64,000 bases of DNA from Mammaliicoccus sp. Marseille-Q6498 (GTDB lineage: Bacteria; Bacillota; Bacilli; Staphylococcales; Staphylococcaceae), in contig NZ_OX267714.1 in the NCBI RefSeq assembly GCF_946151045.1, forward strand, positions 868,001 through 932,000. The letters run 5' to 3'. The position numbers and the translations under genes are program-made. The notes under the pieces were generated by a model. That model was not told the DNA's origin, made no database searches, and saw nothing but the letters and a program-made list of their open reading frames with translations. Positions 1 through 7,729 of the stretch are shown piece by piece (the stretch's first letter is position 1; each line of letters begins with the position of its first letter).

Positions 1-399
1 AATCAAAAGACTTTCATTTCATTATTAGATGAGCCAAACGTTGCAGCTAAAAAAATAAAAAGTGCTGTTACAGACTCAGACGGTATCGTAAAATACGACA
101 AAGCAAACAAACCTGGTATTAGTAATTTACTTGTTATTTATTCAAGTATTACAAATAAATCTATAGAAGAATTAGAAACAGAATACGAAGGCAAAGGTTA
201 CGGCGACTTTAAAGGTGACTTAGCTGAAGAAGTTAAAAAATTCTTAATAGATTTCCAAGAAAAATTTAATTACTATTACGAAAACAAAGAAGTATTAGAC
301 GAAATATTGGATAAAGGACGAGATAAAGCAAGCCTTGTAGCCAATAAAACACTTAAAAAAATGGAAAACGCAATGGGATTAGGAAGAAAAAGAAAATAA
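1..399 (+). CDS. trpS: Tryptophan--tRNA ligase, C-terminal part (5' truncated by window edge)
   Basis: Cytoplasmic class I aminoacyl-tRNA synthetase that charges tRNA-Trp. Frame 1 is open from the first base and gives 132 residues ending GLGRKRK-stop. The segment with [10 protein letters not shown] and KPGISNLL is typical of the C-terminal helical domain of bacterial TrpS; the Rossmann domain with HIGH and KMSKS lies outside the window. A terminator hairpin starts at the stop codon, and the minus-strand oppA cluster converges on it, matching the trpS-opp neighbourhood known from S. aureus. The identification rests on recognised family sequence; no start or leader can be seen. Confidence 0.9.
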   Translation, partial: NQKTFISLLDEPNVAAKKIKSAVTDSDGIVKYDKANKPGISNLLVIYSSITNKSIEELETEYEGKGYGDFKGDLAEEVKKFLIDFQEKFNYYYENKEVLDEILDKGRDKASLVANKTLKKMENAMGLGRKRK

Positions 400-439
400 A
401 AAAACACGGTAAGCATGTCACTACAATGCTTACCGTGCT
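396..439 (+). terminator. trpS terminator, copy 1 of a 44-bp direct repeat
   Basis: The hairpin arms CACGGTAAGCAT and ATGCTTACCGTG follow an A-run. The 44-bp stretch recurs at 881-924 with one difference. This copy lacks the closing T-run because cassette A begins right after it at 440. Confidence 0.85.
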
Positions 440-441
440 AG

Positions 442-486
442 ACTGTCGACAAAGTCACTTAAAGTGAACTTGTTGGCAGTTTTTTT
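442..486 (+). terminator. Cassette A module L: hairpin with T-run
   Basis: An inverted repeat runs from ACTGTCGACAAAGTCACTT to AAGTGAACTTGTTGGCAGT with a few mismatches and is followed by seven Ts, so it looks like a rho-independent terminator read on the plus strand. It replaces the T-run lost from terminator copy 1. Homologous hairpins occur in cassettes B, C, D and E. Confidence 0.75.
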
Positions 487-503
487 ATGTTTATGTACAC
501 ACT

Positions 504-770
504 CTAAGGAGCAGAATTCCGAATAATGCTCGTTAGAACTCTCTAAGAAGCAGAATTCCGAATAATGCTCGTTAGAACTCTGTAAGGAGCAGAATTCCGA
601 ATAATGCTCGTTAGAACTCTCTAAGGAGCAGAATTCTGAGAAATGCTCGTTAGAATCCTGTAAGGAACAGAATTCCGAATAATGCTCGTTAGAATTCTCT
701 AAGGATCAGAATTCCGAATAATGCTCGTTAGAACTCTCTAAGAAGCAGAATTCCGAATAATGCTCGTTAG
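504..770 (+). repeat. Array of seven 39-bp hairpin units (CTAAGGAGCA type)
   Basis: Each unit is a 10-nt arm CTAAGGAGCA, a 13-nt loop close to GAATTCCGAATAA, a 10-nt arm TGCTCGTTAG and a 6-nt linker. The arms pair at 9 of 10 positions, with a G-G mismatch at position 5. Units are separated only by the linker, so there are no unique spacers. Confidence 0.9.
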
Positions 771-779
771 AATACAAAA

Positions 780-868
780 CCGATTAAAAACGAAGACGCC
801 TAAGCGTTTAGTACGAGTCGAAGACTACAGGCTGAGACTGTACCCTAGGCAAGCGCGTTTTTAATCGG
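780..868 (+). repeat. Cassette A module R: conserved ~88-nt hairpin
   Basis: The outer arms CCGATTAAAAACG and CGTTTTTAATCGG are perfect. Inside, GCCTAAGCG and GTAC face GTACCCTAGGC, and an inner AGTC-GAA-GACT hairpin sits in the apical part. Near-identical copies are at 14934-15021, 18107-18194, 27715-27801 and 29405-29493. Confidence 0.85.
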
Positions 869-880
869 TTAATTTTATCT

Positions 881-924
881 ATAAAAAAACACGGTAAGCA
901 TGTCACTACAATACTTACCGTGCT
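881..924 (-). terminator. oppA terminator, copy 2 of the 44-bp direct repeat
   Basis: Read on the minus strand, the hairpin GCACGGTAAG...CTTACCGTG runs into a string of seven Ts, so it ends the oppA transcript coming from 932. It differs from copy 1 (396-439) at one base. Confidence 0.85.
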
Positions 925-931
925 TTTTTAA

Positions 932-2560
932 TTATTTCTTTTCTTTGTATGCTTCTTTCAATGTAGAAACGCCTCCGAATTGGTGATTAACTACATTTTT
1001 TACATTTGGTTTTTGAAGTTGTGCTATACCGACTTGATAAAGTGGTACAATGCCCGCTTCATTCAACAACATACCTTCTGCTCGTTGTAATTCAGAAAGT
1101 CGTTTGTCAGGGTTACTAGCTAATGATGAGTCTGCTTCTTTAATGATATTGTCATATTCTTTATTAGACCAACCAGTATTATTATGAGCACCGTCAGTCA
1201 CATATAGTTCTAAGAATGTCATTGGGTCTGGGTAGTCAGGAATCCAGTTTTCTAATGACATTTCATATTGTCCTTTAGAAACAAGGTCTAATTTTTGTTT
1301 AAATGGTTGTTGCTTAATTTTAATTGTAACGCCGTCTAAGTTTTTCTCAAGTTGCTCTTTAAAGTATTCTGCATCTCGTTTAGCTGTATCTTTATCGTAA
1401 GTCATCAATTCAATTGTGAATTTATCTTTACCTAATGCTTTTTTAGCTTTTTCGAAATGTGCTTTCGCTTCTTTTACATTATATTGGTTATCATTTTTCA
1501 CGCCATCTTGATACTCTTTACCTTTACTATCTTTCACGAAATCTTTTGGTACAAAGTTATCTGTTGGAATTGATCCGTTATTTAAATTATTTTTTACATA
1601 AGCTTTTTTATCAATTGCTTTAGCAAAAGCTAATCTAAAGTCTTTATTTTTAAATTCTGGTACTTTATCTTCATTTAATTTGAAGTAATAAGTAATTGTA
1701 TCTAATTCTGTAGTATAAGCTTTGTCTTTTTTATATTTCTTCACTTGTTCTGCTGGTAAATCAACGATGTCTAATTTATTCGTTTCATATAAATTTACTG
1801 CTGTTGAAGCTTCTTTTACTACTTTATAGTTTACTGTATTTAGTTTAACTTTTTTCTTGTCCCAATATTTATCATTCTTTTTCAACGTAACTTTATCGTC
1901 TGGTTTCCAATTTGTCATTTTAAATGGACCATTATAAAGTGTTGATTCTACAGTCGTACCATATTTGTCACCTTGTTTTTTAACGAATTTTTCATTTTGT
2001 GGCATGAATGTACCGAATGAAAGTAATTCTTTATAATATGGTAATGATTTAGTAAGTTCGAATTCTAGCGTATGATCATCTACTGCTTTTACACCTAAAT
2101 CTTTAACATTCTTTTTACCGGTATTAATTGCTTCGGCATTTTTAATATCATACATGATATAAGCATATTCTGATGCTGTTTTAGGGTCTACTACTTTTCT
2201 CCAAGCGTAAACAAAATCATTTGCTGTAACGGGATCACCGTTTGACCATTTTGCATCTTCTCTTAACTTCACTGTCCATTTTTTACCATTGTTTGTGATT
2301 TTCGGTTCGCCTTTTGCTACTGCTGGTATTGCTTTATCATCCTTATCCAGCGTGTATAAACCTTCCATCGTTTGGAAGAACATATCGAATGATAAACCAT
2401 CCGTTGCCATAGCTGAGTCCATAGTAGGCACGTCACCGTTAATTTGTAAATTTAAAGTATTATCGTCACTAGCATTTTTTCCACCTTTTCCTGATGAACA
2501 TGCACTCAATATTAATACAAGTGTCAGCAAAATGGATATAAATTTAATACTTCTCCTCAT
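932..2560 (-). CDS. Oligopeptide ABC transporter substrate-binding lipoprotein (OppA paralogue 4)
   Basis: Extracellular lipid-anchored peptide-binding protein of the SBP_bac_5 family, presumed to deliver peptides to the Opp permease encoded at 9561-13616. The 542-residue product starts with a lipoprotein signal peptide whose lipobox is LSAC near residue 20. Family segments such as DAKWSNGDPVTANDFVYAWRK and NWIPDYPDPMTFLELY are present. ATG 2560 is preferred over an in-frame ATG three codons upstream because AAGGGG lies at proper distance only from the former. It follows the gene at 2605-4239 by 44 bp, so the two are probably co-transcribed, and ends at the duplicated terminator. Ligand specificity cannot be read from the sequence. 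Confidence 0.88.
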   Translation of the reverse strand: MRRSIKFISILLTLVLILSACSSGKGGKNASDDNTLNLQINGDVPTMDSAMATDGLSFDMFFQTMEGLYTLDKDDKAIPAVAKGEPKITNNGKKWTVKLREDAKWSNGDPVTANDFVYAWRKVVDPKTASEYAYIMYDIKNAEAINTGKKNVKDLGVKAVDDHTLEFELTKSLPYYKELLSFGTFMPQNEKFVKKQGDKYGTTVESTLYNGPFKMTNWKPDDKVTLKKNDKYWDKKKVKLNTVNYKVVKEASTAVNLYETNKLDIVDLPAEQVKKYKKDKAYTTELDTITYYFKLNEDKVPEFKNKDFRLAFAKAIDKKAYVKNNLNNGSIPTDNFVPKDFVKDSKGKEYQDGVKNDNQYNVKEAKAHFEKAKKALGKDKFTIELMTYDKDTAKRDAEYFKEQLEKNLDGVTIKIKQQPFKQKLDLVSKGQYEMSLENWIPDYPDPMTFLELYVTDGAHNNTGWSNKEYDNIIKEADSSLASNPDKRLSELQRAEGMLLNEAGIVPLYQVGIAQLQKPNVKNVVNHQFGGVSTLKEAYKEKK

Positions 2561-2604
2561 GTAACTCATCCCCTTAGTCTTTATTTATTAAAGTTATTGA
2601 TTCG

Positions 2605-4239
2605 TTACTTCTTAATATAAGCATGTTTTAAATCATTGTTTCCGCCAAATTGATGTCTTTCAATATCTTTAGCGTAACTTTTCGTTAATCTAGCATTACC
2701 TTGTTGATAAATTGGAATGATCGTTGCTTCATTCAACAATAAAGTTTCAGCGTCTTGCATCGTTTTGATACGTTGCTCTTCTTTATCTAAATATTTATTT
2801 CCAGCTTCATCAATTTTTTTATCATATTCTGAGTTTTTCCATCCAGTTTCATTCATAACATTATCACTTTTAAACAATTCTAAGAATGTCATAGCATCTG
2901 GATAGTCAGGACCCCATCTACCGAATGAAATTTGATAATCCATACTACTTTCTAATTTTAATTTTTGCTTATAAGGTTGTTGTTTTACTTTAATTTTGAC
3001 GCCAGGTAAGTTCTTTTCAATTTGTTCTTTGAAATATTCAGCATCTTTTTTAGCATTGTCTTGGTCATATGTTAATAATTCAAAAGTAAATTCATCTTTC
3101 CCAAGTGCTTTTTTAGCTGCTTTTAAATGCTTTTGAGCTTCAGCTTTATTAAATTTATTATCTGTTTTAACACCTTTAGTATAATCTTCGCCTTTAGAAT
3201 CTTTAACGAATTTAGTTGGTACTAATGTATCAGCAACTTTAGAACCATTATTTAAATTACTCTTAACATATTGTTCTCTATCAATCGATTGAGCTATAGC
3301 CATTCTTAAATCTTTATTTTTAAATTCTGGAACGTCTTTTTGATTCAATCTCATAAAGTACACTCTAGATTCAAGATCAGTATTAAAAGCTTTATCTTTT
3401 TTATATTTCTCAACATTTTCAGCAGGAATTAATGTTTCATCCACATCCCCGGAATTATACATATTCAATGCTGTTTGAGGTTCTTTAACTACTTTGAAAT
3501 TAGCAGAATCTAATTTTACGTTACCTTTATCCCAATACTCTTTATTTTTAGTTAACGTATAATTATCTTCAGTTTTCCAATCAGATAAAGTAAATGGTCC
3601 GTTATATACTGTATCCTTTGCACTCGTTCCATACTTATTGCCTTTTTCTTTAGCGAACTTTTCATTTTGTGGTAAAAATGAACCAAATGTTAATAATTCT
3701 TGGTAATACGGTAACTCGCGATTAAGCTTAATTTCTAACGTTTTATCATCAATCGCTTTTACGCCAAGTTCTTCAGGTTTCTTTTTGCCTTTATTAACGT
3801 CCTCTGCGTTTTTAATATCAAACATAATAAACGCATACTCAGAAGCATTTTTAGGATCCACTAATTTGCGCCAAGCATATACAAAGTCTTGCGCTCTAAC
3901 TTTGTCACCGTTAGACCATTTCGCCTCTTTCAATTCAATCGTCCAAGTTAAACCATCTTTAGACTTCTTAGGATCACCTTTAGCAATACCCGGAATTGCT
4001 TTTTCATTTTTGTCTAACTTATACAACCCTTCCATCGTATTGTTTAACGTGTCAAAAGATACTGCATCCGTTGCTAACGTCGAGTCCATTGAAGGTATAT
4101 CAGAAATAGAAATCAATCGTAACTTCTTGCCATCCCCTGCTGAGTTACTATCTTTACTTCCACTCCCACTACACGCCGACAATAATAAGATAATCGACAA
4201 AAATACAAACAAACTCCATTTCAATTTAACTTTGTTCAT
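2605..4239 (-). CDS. Oligopeptide ABC transporter substrate-binding lipoprotein (OppA paralogue 3)
   Basis: A 544-residue SBP_bac_5 family lipoprotein, closest in the window to the paralogue just downstream. The signal peptide ends in lipobox LSAC. Shared family motifs include KWSNGDKVRAQDFVYAWRK and RWGPDYPDAMTFLELF. ATG 4239 has AAGGGG eight bases upstream; the in-frame TTG two codons earlier is less likely. A CodY-like box (4257-4271) lies just upstream of the ribosome site, implying amino-acid control of this two-gene unit. It is separated from the other oppA genes by an ABC exporter pair, so it may be transcribed on its own. Confidence 0.88.
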   Translation of the reverse strand: MNKVKLKWSLFVFLSIILLLSACSGSGSKDSNSAGDGKKLRLISISDIPSMDSTLATDAVSFDTLNNTMEGLYKLDKNEKAIPGIAKGDPKKSKDGLTWTIELKEAKWSNGDKVRAQDFVYAWRKLVDPKNASEYAFIMFDIKNAEDVNKGKKKPEELGVKAIDDKTLEIKLNRELPYYQELLTFGSFLPQNEKFAKEKGNKYGTSAKDTVYNGPFTLSDWKTEDNYTLTKNKEYWDKGNVKLDSANFKVVKEPQTALNMYNSGDVDETLIPAENVEKYKKDKAFNTDLESRVYFMRLNQKDVPEFKNKDLRMAIAQSIDREQYVKSNLNNGSKVADTLVPTKFVKDSKGEDYTKGVKTDNKFNKAEAQKHLKAAKKALGKDEFTFELLTYDQDNAKKDAEYFKEQIEKNLPGVKIKVKQQPYKQKLKLESSMDYQISFGRWGPDYPDAMTFLELFKSDNVMNETGWKNSEYDKKIDEAGNKYLDKEEQRIKTMQDAETLLLNEATIIPIYQQGNARLTKSYAKDIERHQFGGNNDLKHAYIKK

Positions 4240-4256
4240 ACACAAATCCCCTTATT

Positions 4257-4271
4257 CAATTTTTGAAAATT
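4257..4271 (-). promoter_or_regulatory. CodY-like box upstream of oppA paralogue 3
   Basis: CAATTTTTGAAAATT matches the CodY consensus AATTTTCWGAAAATT at 12 of 15 positions. It sits 17 bases upstream of the start codon at 4239. Function is inferred from the motif and from known CodY control of peptide transport in Firmicutes. Confidence 0.5.
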
Positions 4272-4393
4272 CAGTCATTTCTGAACTTTCTTCAATTATA
4301 AAGTTAAAATCAAATTGTCGCAACATAACTTTTTATAATGAATATAATGATAATATAAATAATTTAGTCAAACTGAATAGAATGCGGTTATAT

Positions 4394-5098
4394 TTAACAG
4401 CTAATTGTTTTTTCAAAAGCGATATCCGGATCTGAAGTATTATGTAAGTTTAACCATTCATCGTAATTACCTTCAAAAACTACCTTGCCGTTATTCAAAA
4501 AAATAATATGTGGATTTAAATGTATTAAATCTTGTAATTGATGTGTAGTTAGTAAACATACACCATCTTTTTTCAATATATATTCTAATTTTTCCATAAT
4601 CATTTTACGAGATAACGGATCAACTCCACTTGTTGGTTCGTCAAATAAAAATAATTTTCTATTTAAATGCGAAAACATTACGGTAAGCAACCATTTTCTT
4701 TCTCCAAACGACATTTTCCCAATTTTCATTTTTAATAAATGATCATACTTTCCTTTTTCAATTTCTGGCAAACTATTATAAAAATCATTTTCAAATTTTT
4801 TTGCATCACTTTTAGGTATCATACCTAAAAATAAATTTATAAGGTCCTTTCCTAGATTATTCGGAGCATAGTAATTATTCTGTGTTAAAAATGAAATATC
4901 ACGCTTGATTGGCATGACGACTTCATCTGATTGAGCACTTAAATGATTCGTTATGCAATCTAGTAAAGTTGTTTTTCCCGAACCATTCATACCAATCAAG
5001 ACATTTAATTTGTCTTTCATTAAAGTAAATGAAACATTCGAAATAGCAGGTTTATTACTATTTTTATATGTATAGTTTAAATTTTTAACATAATACAT
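4394..5098 (-). CDS. ABC transporter ATP-binding protein (ABC-2 exporter type)
   Basis: A 234-residue cytoplasmic ATPase. Walker A is GMNGSGKT near residue 36, the signature is an unusual MSFGERK in place of LSGGQ, Walker B is KLFLFDEPT, and the H-loop is TTHQ. Its start is 11 bp after the end of the membrane partner at 5110-5820, so they form a two-gene unit. The deviating signature and small size suggest a CcmA-type ATPase working with an ABC-2 permease in export, resistance or immunity; no substrate is evident. It is not part of the Opp importer although it lies within the oppA cluster. Confidence 0.8.
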   Translation of the reverse strand: MYYVKNLNYTYKNSNKPAISNVSFTLMKDKLNVLIGMNGSGKTTLLDCITNHLSAQSDEVVMPIKRDISFLTQNNYYAPNNLGKDLINLFLGMIPKSDAKKFENDFYNSLPEIEKGKYDHLLKMKIGKMSFGERKWLLTVMFSHLNRKLFLFDEPTSGVDPLSRKMIMEKLEYILKKDGVCLLTTHQLQDLIHLNPHIIFLNNGKVVFEGNYDEWLNLHNTSDPDIAFEKTISC

Positions 5099-5109
5099 CT
5101 TACCCCTCC

Positions 5110-5820
5110 TTACCTAATTGTTTTAGAATTAATATCTAATTTCACTAAAGCGATAAATCCAATAACGAAATACAATAAATATATGAATAAAATCATCATG
5201 CTGAAGTGACTAAAATCATTAATAATAAACAGTCCTAATTCTTTTAGAAAATATAATGGATTAATCCATTCCAAGCCAAACAAGCTAGAATCCAAATAAT
5301 AAAAAAGAGCAATCGAAATAATGGTTGAGATCGTTGCTACAGAACTAGCTTTAAACGGCAACAAAGTTACTACTAAAAAAATGATAGAGACAGGTACAAT
5401 TAATATTGTATAAATATGTGCATATAGTAATAACTTTAAGCTGAAAATATGTAATAAAAGTGATAATAAAATGGTAACTACTTCAATACTAAAAAAGATA
5501 ATCAAAATTTGCGTCAACATTATACCAATTATGAAAGGATATTTAGAACCAGCTAACATAACATAACTTTTCAAAGCACCTAGTTCCCTAATATTACCTA
5601 TTTCAACAGCCATACCATTGAGTAGTATGAGAATAGTCATAAATGACCAAAAAGTTCCTAATAGCATATGTTTATCGTCTAACGATTTTATACTTTCTTG
5701 ATAAACAGGAAGGTTAATTAAGATTAAAAATATTGGGAAAAATAATGTCCAAGCAAATGTTATTTTATCTTTCGTGATTGTTTTAAAGTTAAATTTAAAA
5801 AAGGATATAATTTGTCTCAT
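5110..5820 (-). CDS. ABC-2 type transporter permease
   Basis: A 236-residue integral membrane protein with about six hydrophobic segments and a short charged N-terminus, the layout of ABC-2 permeases. It is the first gene of a pair with the ATPase at 4394-5098. No peptide, bacteriocin or regulator gene is visible next to it, so its cargo is unknown. The 155 bp upstream hold the oppA terminator (5938-5972) and room for its own promoter. The pair separates oppA paralogues 2 and 3, which suggests insertion into an older tandem oppA array. Confidence 0.75.
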   Translation of the reverse strand: MRQIISFFKFNFKTITKDKITFAWTLFFPIFLILINLPVYQESIKSLDDKHMLLGTFWSFMTILILLNGMAVEIGNIRELGALKSYVMLAGSKYPFIIGIMLTQILIIFFSIEVVTILLSLLLHIFSLKLLLYAHIYTILIVPVSIIFLVVTLLPFKASSVATISTIISIALFYYLDSSLFGLEWINPLYFLKELGLFIINDFSHFSMMILFIYLLYFVIGFIALVKLDINSKTIR

Positions 5821-5937
5821 ATTGACACCTCTATTAAAAATAGTTAATCTGAAAATTCAGAATTCTCAAAAGCTATATTAATTATATATAAAATGCAATT
5901 TACTATCAACCTATTATAAAAATATAATTATGTAATA

Positions 5938-5972
5938 AAAACAGCGCCACTCCAAAGAGTCGCGCTGTTTTT
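5938..5972 (-). terminator. Rho-independent terminator after oppA paralogue 2
   Basis: On the minus strand AACAGCGCGACTC pairs with GAGTGGCGCTGTT with one mismatch, followed by five Ts. It directly follows the stop at 5976. Confidence 0.85.
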
Positions 5973-5975
5973 ATA

Positions 5976-7637
5976 TTATTTAGCACCTTTAATTTCTACA
6001 CCTTTAAGTGTATAGTCTCCACCGTATTTATGGTTTTGCCAATTTTTAATGTATGGTTGTCTCAATAACGCAGACCCTGTTTGGAATAAAGGTGATATAG
6101 AAGCTGAGTCTAAAAATTCTGTTTCAGCGTTTTGTAATTTTTTAATTCTCTTATCTTCGTTTTCAGGTTTAAGCATTTCATCTGAGTTTGCTTCTTCTAT
6201 TGCTTTATCATATTTTTTATTCGCATATCCAGTTTGGTTATGTGGTGAATCTGAAGTGAATAAATCTAAGAATGTTGTTGGATCTGGATAATCTGGGAAC
6301 CAACCTGCAAATGAAATGTCAAAGTCTTTTTTAGATTCTAAAGCGAGTTTTTGTTTAAATGGTTGTTGTTTAATTTTAAGTGTAACACCAGGTAAATTTT
6401 TCTCTACTTGTTCTTTAACAAATTCCCCTGCTTTTTTAGATTCATCTTCGTCATATGTTAGCAATTCAATAGTGAATTTATCTTTGCCTAATTCTTTTTT
6501 CGCTTTTTTAAGTAATGATTTTGCTTCTTTGTCATCGAAGTTCAATGATGACTTAACGCCATCTGAATAATCTTTACCTTTACTATCTTTTATAAAGTCT
6601 TTGATCATTAATGTATCTAACGGTTTAGAACCATTGTTTAATAATGAATTAACGTAAGATTTTTTGTTAACTGATTTAGCAATTGCTTTACGTAGATTTT
6701 GATTCGCTAAATCTTTATTTTTTTCTTTATTGATTCTAAAGAAGTAACTTCCTGACGTTGATCTTGTAGAAAAGTCTTTTCTATTTTTATATTTTTTAAC
6801 ATTTTGTGCATCTAATCCGACCATATCAAGTTTTCCTGTTTGGTACATATTGAGTGCTGTTTGAGTATCTTTTATGATTTTAACATTTACTTTATCAATT
6901 TTGACGTTTTTCTTATCCCAATATTTATCATTAGGTTCTAACACCCATTTATCTTCAGTTTTCCATTGTGATAATTTGAAAGGTCCGTTAGATAATGTAG
7001 TTTTAGCAGTTGTACCAAACTTTTCCCCTTGTTTCTTAACGAATTTTTCATTTTGCGGCATATAAGAGCCGAATGCTAGTAAGCTTTCCATCCATGGTAC
7101 ATCTTTTACAAGTTTAATTTGTAACGTGTGATCATCAATTGCTTTCACACCTAATTCTTCAGGCTTTTTCTTACCTGCTGTAATTTCTTTTGCATTTTCG
7201 ATGTTTTCAAACATGTATGAGAATTCTGCAGCTGTATCAGGGTCTACAGATTTTTGCCAACCAAATACGAAATCTTTCGCAGTAACTGGATCTCCGTTTG
7301 ACCATTTCGCATTATCTCTTAATTTAATTGTCCATGTTTTACCATCTGCAGATTTTTTAGGTTCACCTGTTGCAACACCTGGACTAGGTTTATCGTTTTT
7401 ATCAAGAACATATAACCCTTCCATAGTTTGAGCAAACGTTGTAAATGAAACTTGATCCGCAGCTAGTGATGGATCCATTGTTGGTATATCATCACCAGAA
7501 GATAAATTTAATGTGTTCTCTGATTTCGTTTCTTTAACACCTTTATCTTTACCATCTTTACTTCCGCCACCACAACCAGCTAACGTTACTAAAAGAACCG
7601 TTATCATTACTAATAAAGTAGTGAATTTTTTCTTCAT
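5976..7637 (-). CDS. Oligopeptide ABC transporter substrate-binding lipoprotein (OppA paralogue 2)
   Basis: A 553-residue SBP_bac_5 lipoprotein with signal peptide and lipobox LAGC around residue 22. It is visibly very similar to the neighbour at 7730-9394 over its full length (shared blocks include PSPGVATGEPKKSADGKTW and PDYPDPTTFLDLF), so the pair arose by recent tandem duplication. ATG 7637 has AAGGGAG nine bases upstream. A hairpin at 7687-7722 separates it from the upstream copy, so its expression may be lower or independent. It is expected to bind peptides outside the membrane for OppBCDF. Confidence 0.88.
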   Translation of the reverse strand: MKKKFTTLLVMITVLLVTLAGCGGGSKDGKDKGVKETKSENTLNLSSGDDIPTMDPSLAADQVSFTTFAQTMEGLYVLDKNDKPSPGVATGEPKKSADGKTWTIKLRDNAKWSNGDPVTAKDFVFGWQKSVDPDTAAEFSYMFENIENAKEITAGKKKPEELGVKAIDDHTLQIKLVKDVPWMESLLAFGSYMPQNEKFVKKQGEKFGTTAKTTLSNGPFKLSQWKTEDKWVLEPNDKYWDKKNVKIDKVNVKIIKDTQTALNMYQTGKLDMVGLDAQNVKKYKNRKDFSTRSTSGSYFFRINKEKNKDLANQNLRKAIAKSVNKKSYVNSLLNNGSKPLDTLMIKDFIKDSKGKDYSDGVKSSLNFDDKEAKSLLKKAKKELGKDKFTIELLTYDEDESKKAGEFVKEQVEKNLPGVTLKIKQQPFKQKLALESKKDFDISFAGWFPDYPDPTTFLDLFTSDSPHNQTGYANKKYDKAIEEANSDEMLKPENEDKRIKKLQNAETEFLDSASISPLFQTGSALLRQPYIKNWQNHKYGGDYTLKGVEIKGAK

Positions 7638-7686
7638 TTGTAAGGACTCCCTTTTTATTTATAATATGTATTCGTAAAACTATATA

Positions 7687-7722
7687 AAAGAAAGCAACCA
7701 ATGTTATCCATTGATTGCTTTA
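7687..7722 (-). terminator. Terminator-like hairpin between oppA paralogues 1 and 2
   Basis: On the minus strand AAAGCAATCAATG pairs with CATTGGTTGCTTT (one G-T pair), followed by TCTTTTAT. It could attenuate read-through into the next oppA gene. Confidence 0.7.
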
Positions 7723-7729
7723 ATTTTTA

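Larger units (their letters stand above)
440..880 (+). repeat. Composite intergenic cassette A (L hairpin, hairpin array, R hairpin)
   Basis: Between two copies of the trpS/oppA terminator lie, in order, a hairpin with a T-run (442-486), seven 39-bp tandem units (504-770), the conserved long hairpin (780-868) and the end motif TTTTATCTATAAA. No coding frame is plausible. The same order of parts, with different array units, is seen at 14914-15415, 18093-18455 and 25836-27817. The 532-bp gap between trpS and the first oppA gene is otherwise empty. Confidence 0.85.

Noticed and set aside
504-770. CRISPR array
   Set aside because: Units are contiguous hairpin repeats separated only by a 6-nt linker, with no unique spacers and no cas genes in the window. 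The same applies to the arrays at 18207, 21986, 41253, 51407 and 59931.
3785-4435. Plus-strand ORF of 216 codons
   Set aside because: It lies antisense to an oppA paralogue and shows no family features; it is a shadow of the lipoprotein gene.
5848-5875. CodY box upstream of the ABC-2 permease
   Set aside because: The best alignment in GAAAATTCAGAATTC gives about 11 of 15 matches, too weak in such A+T-rich DNA.
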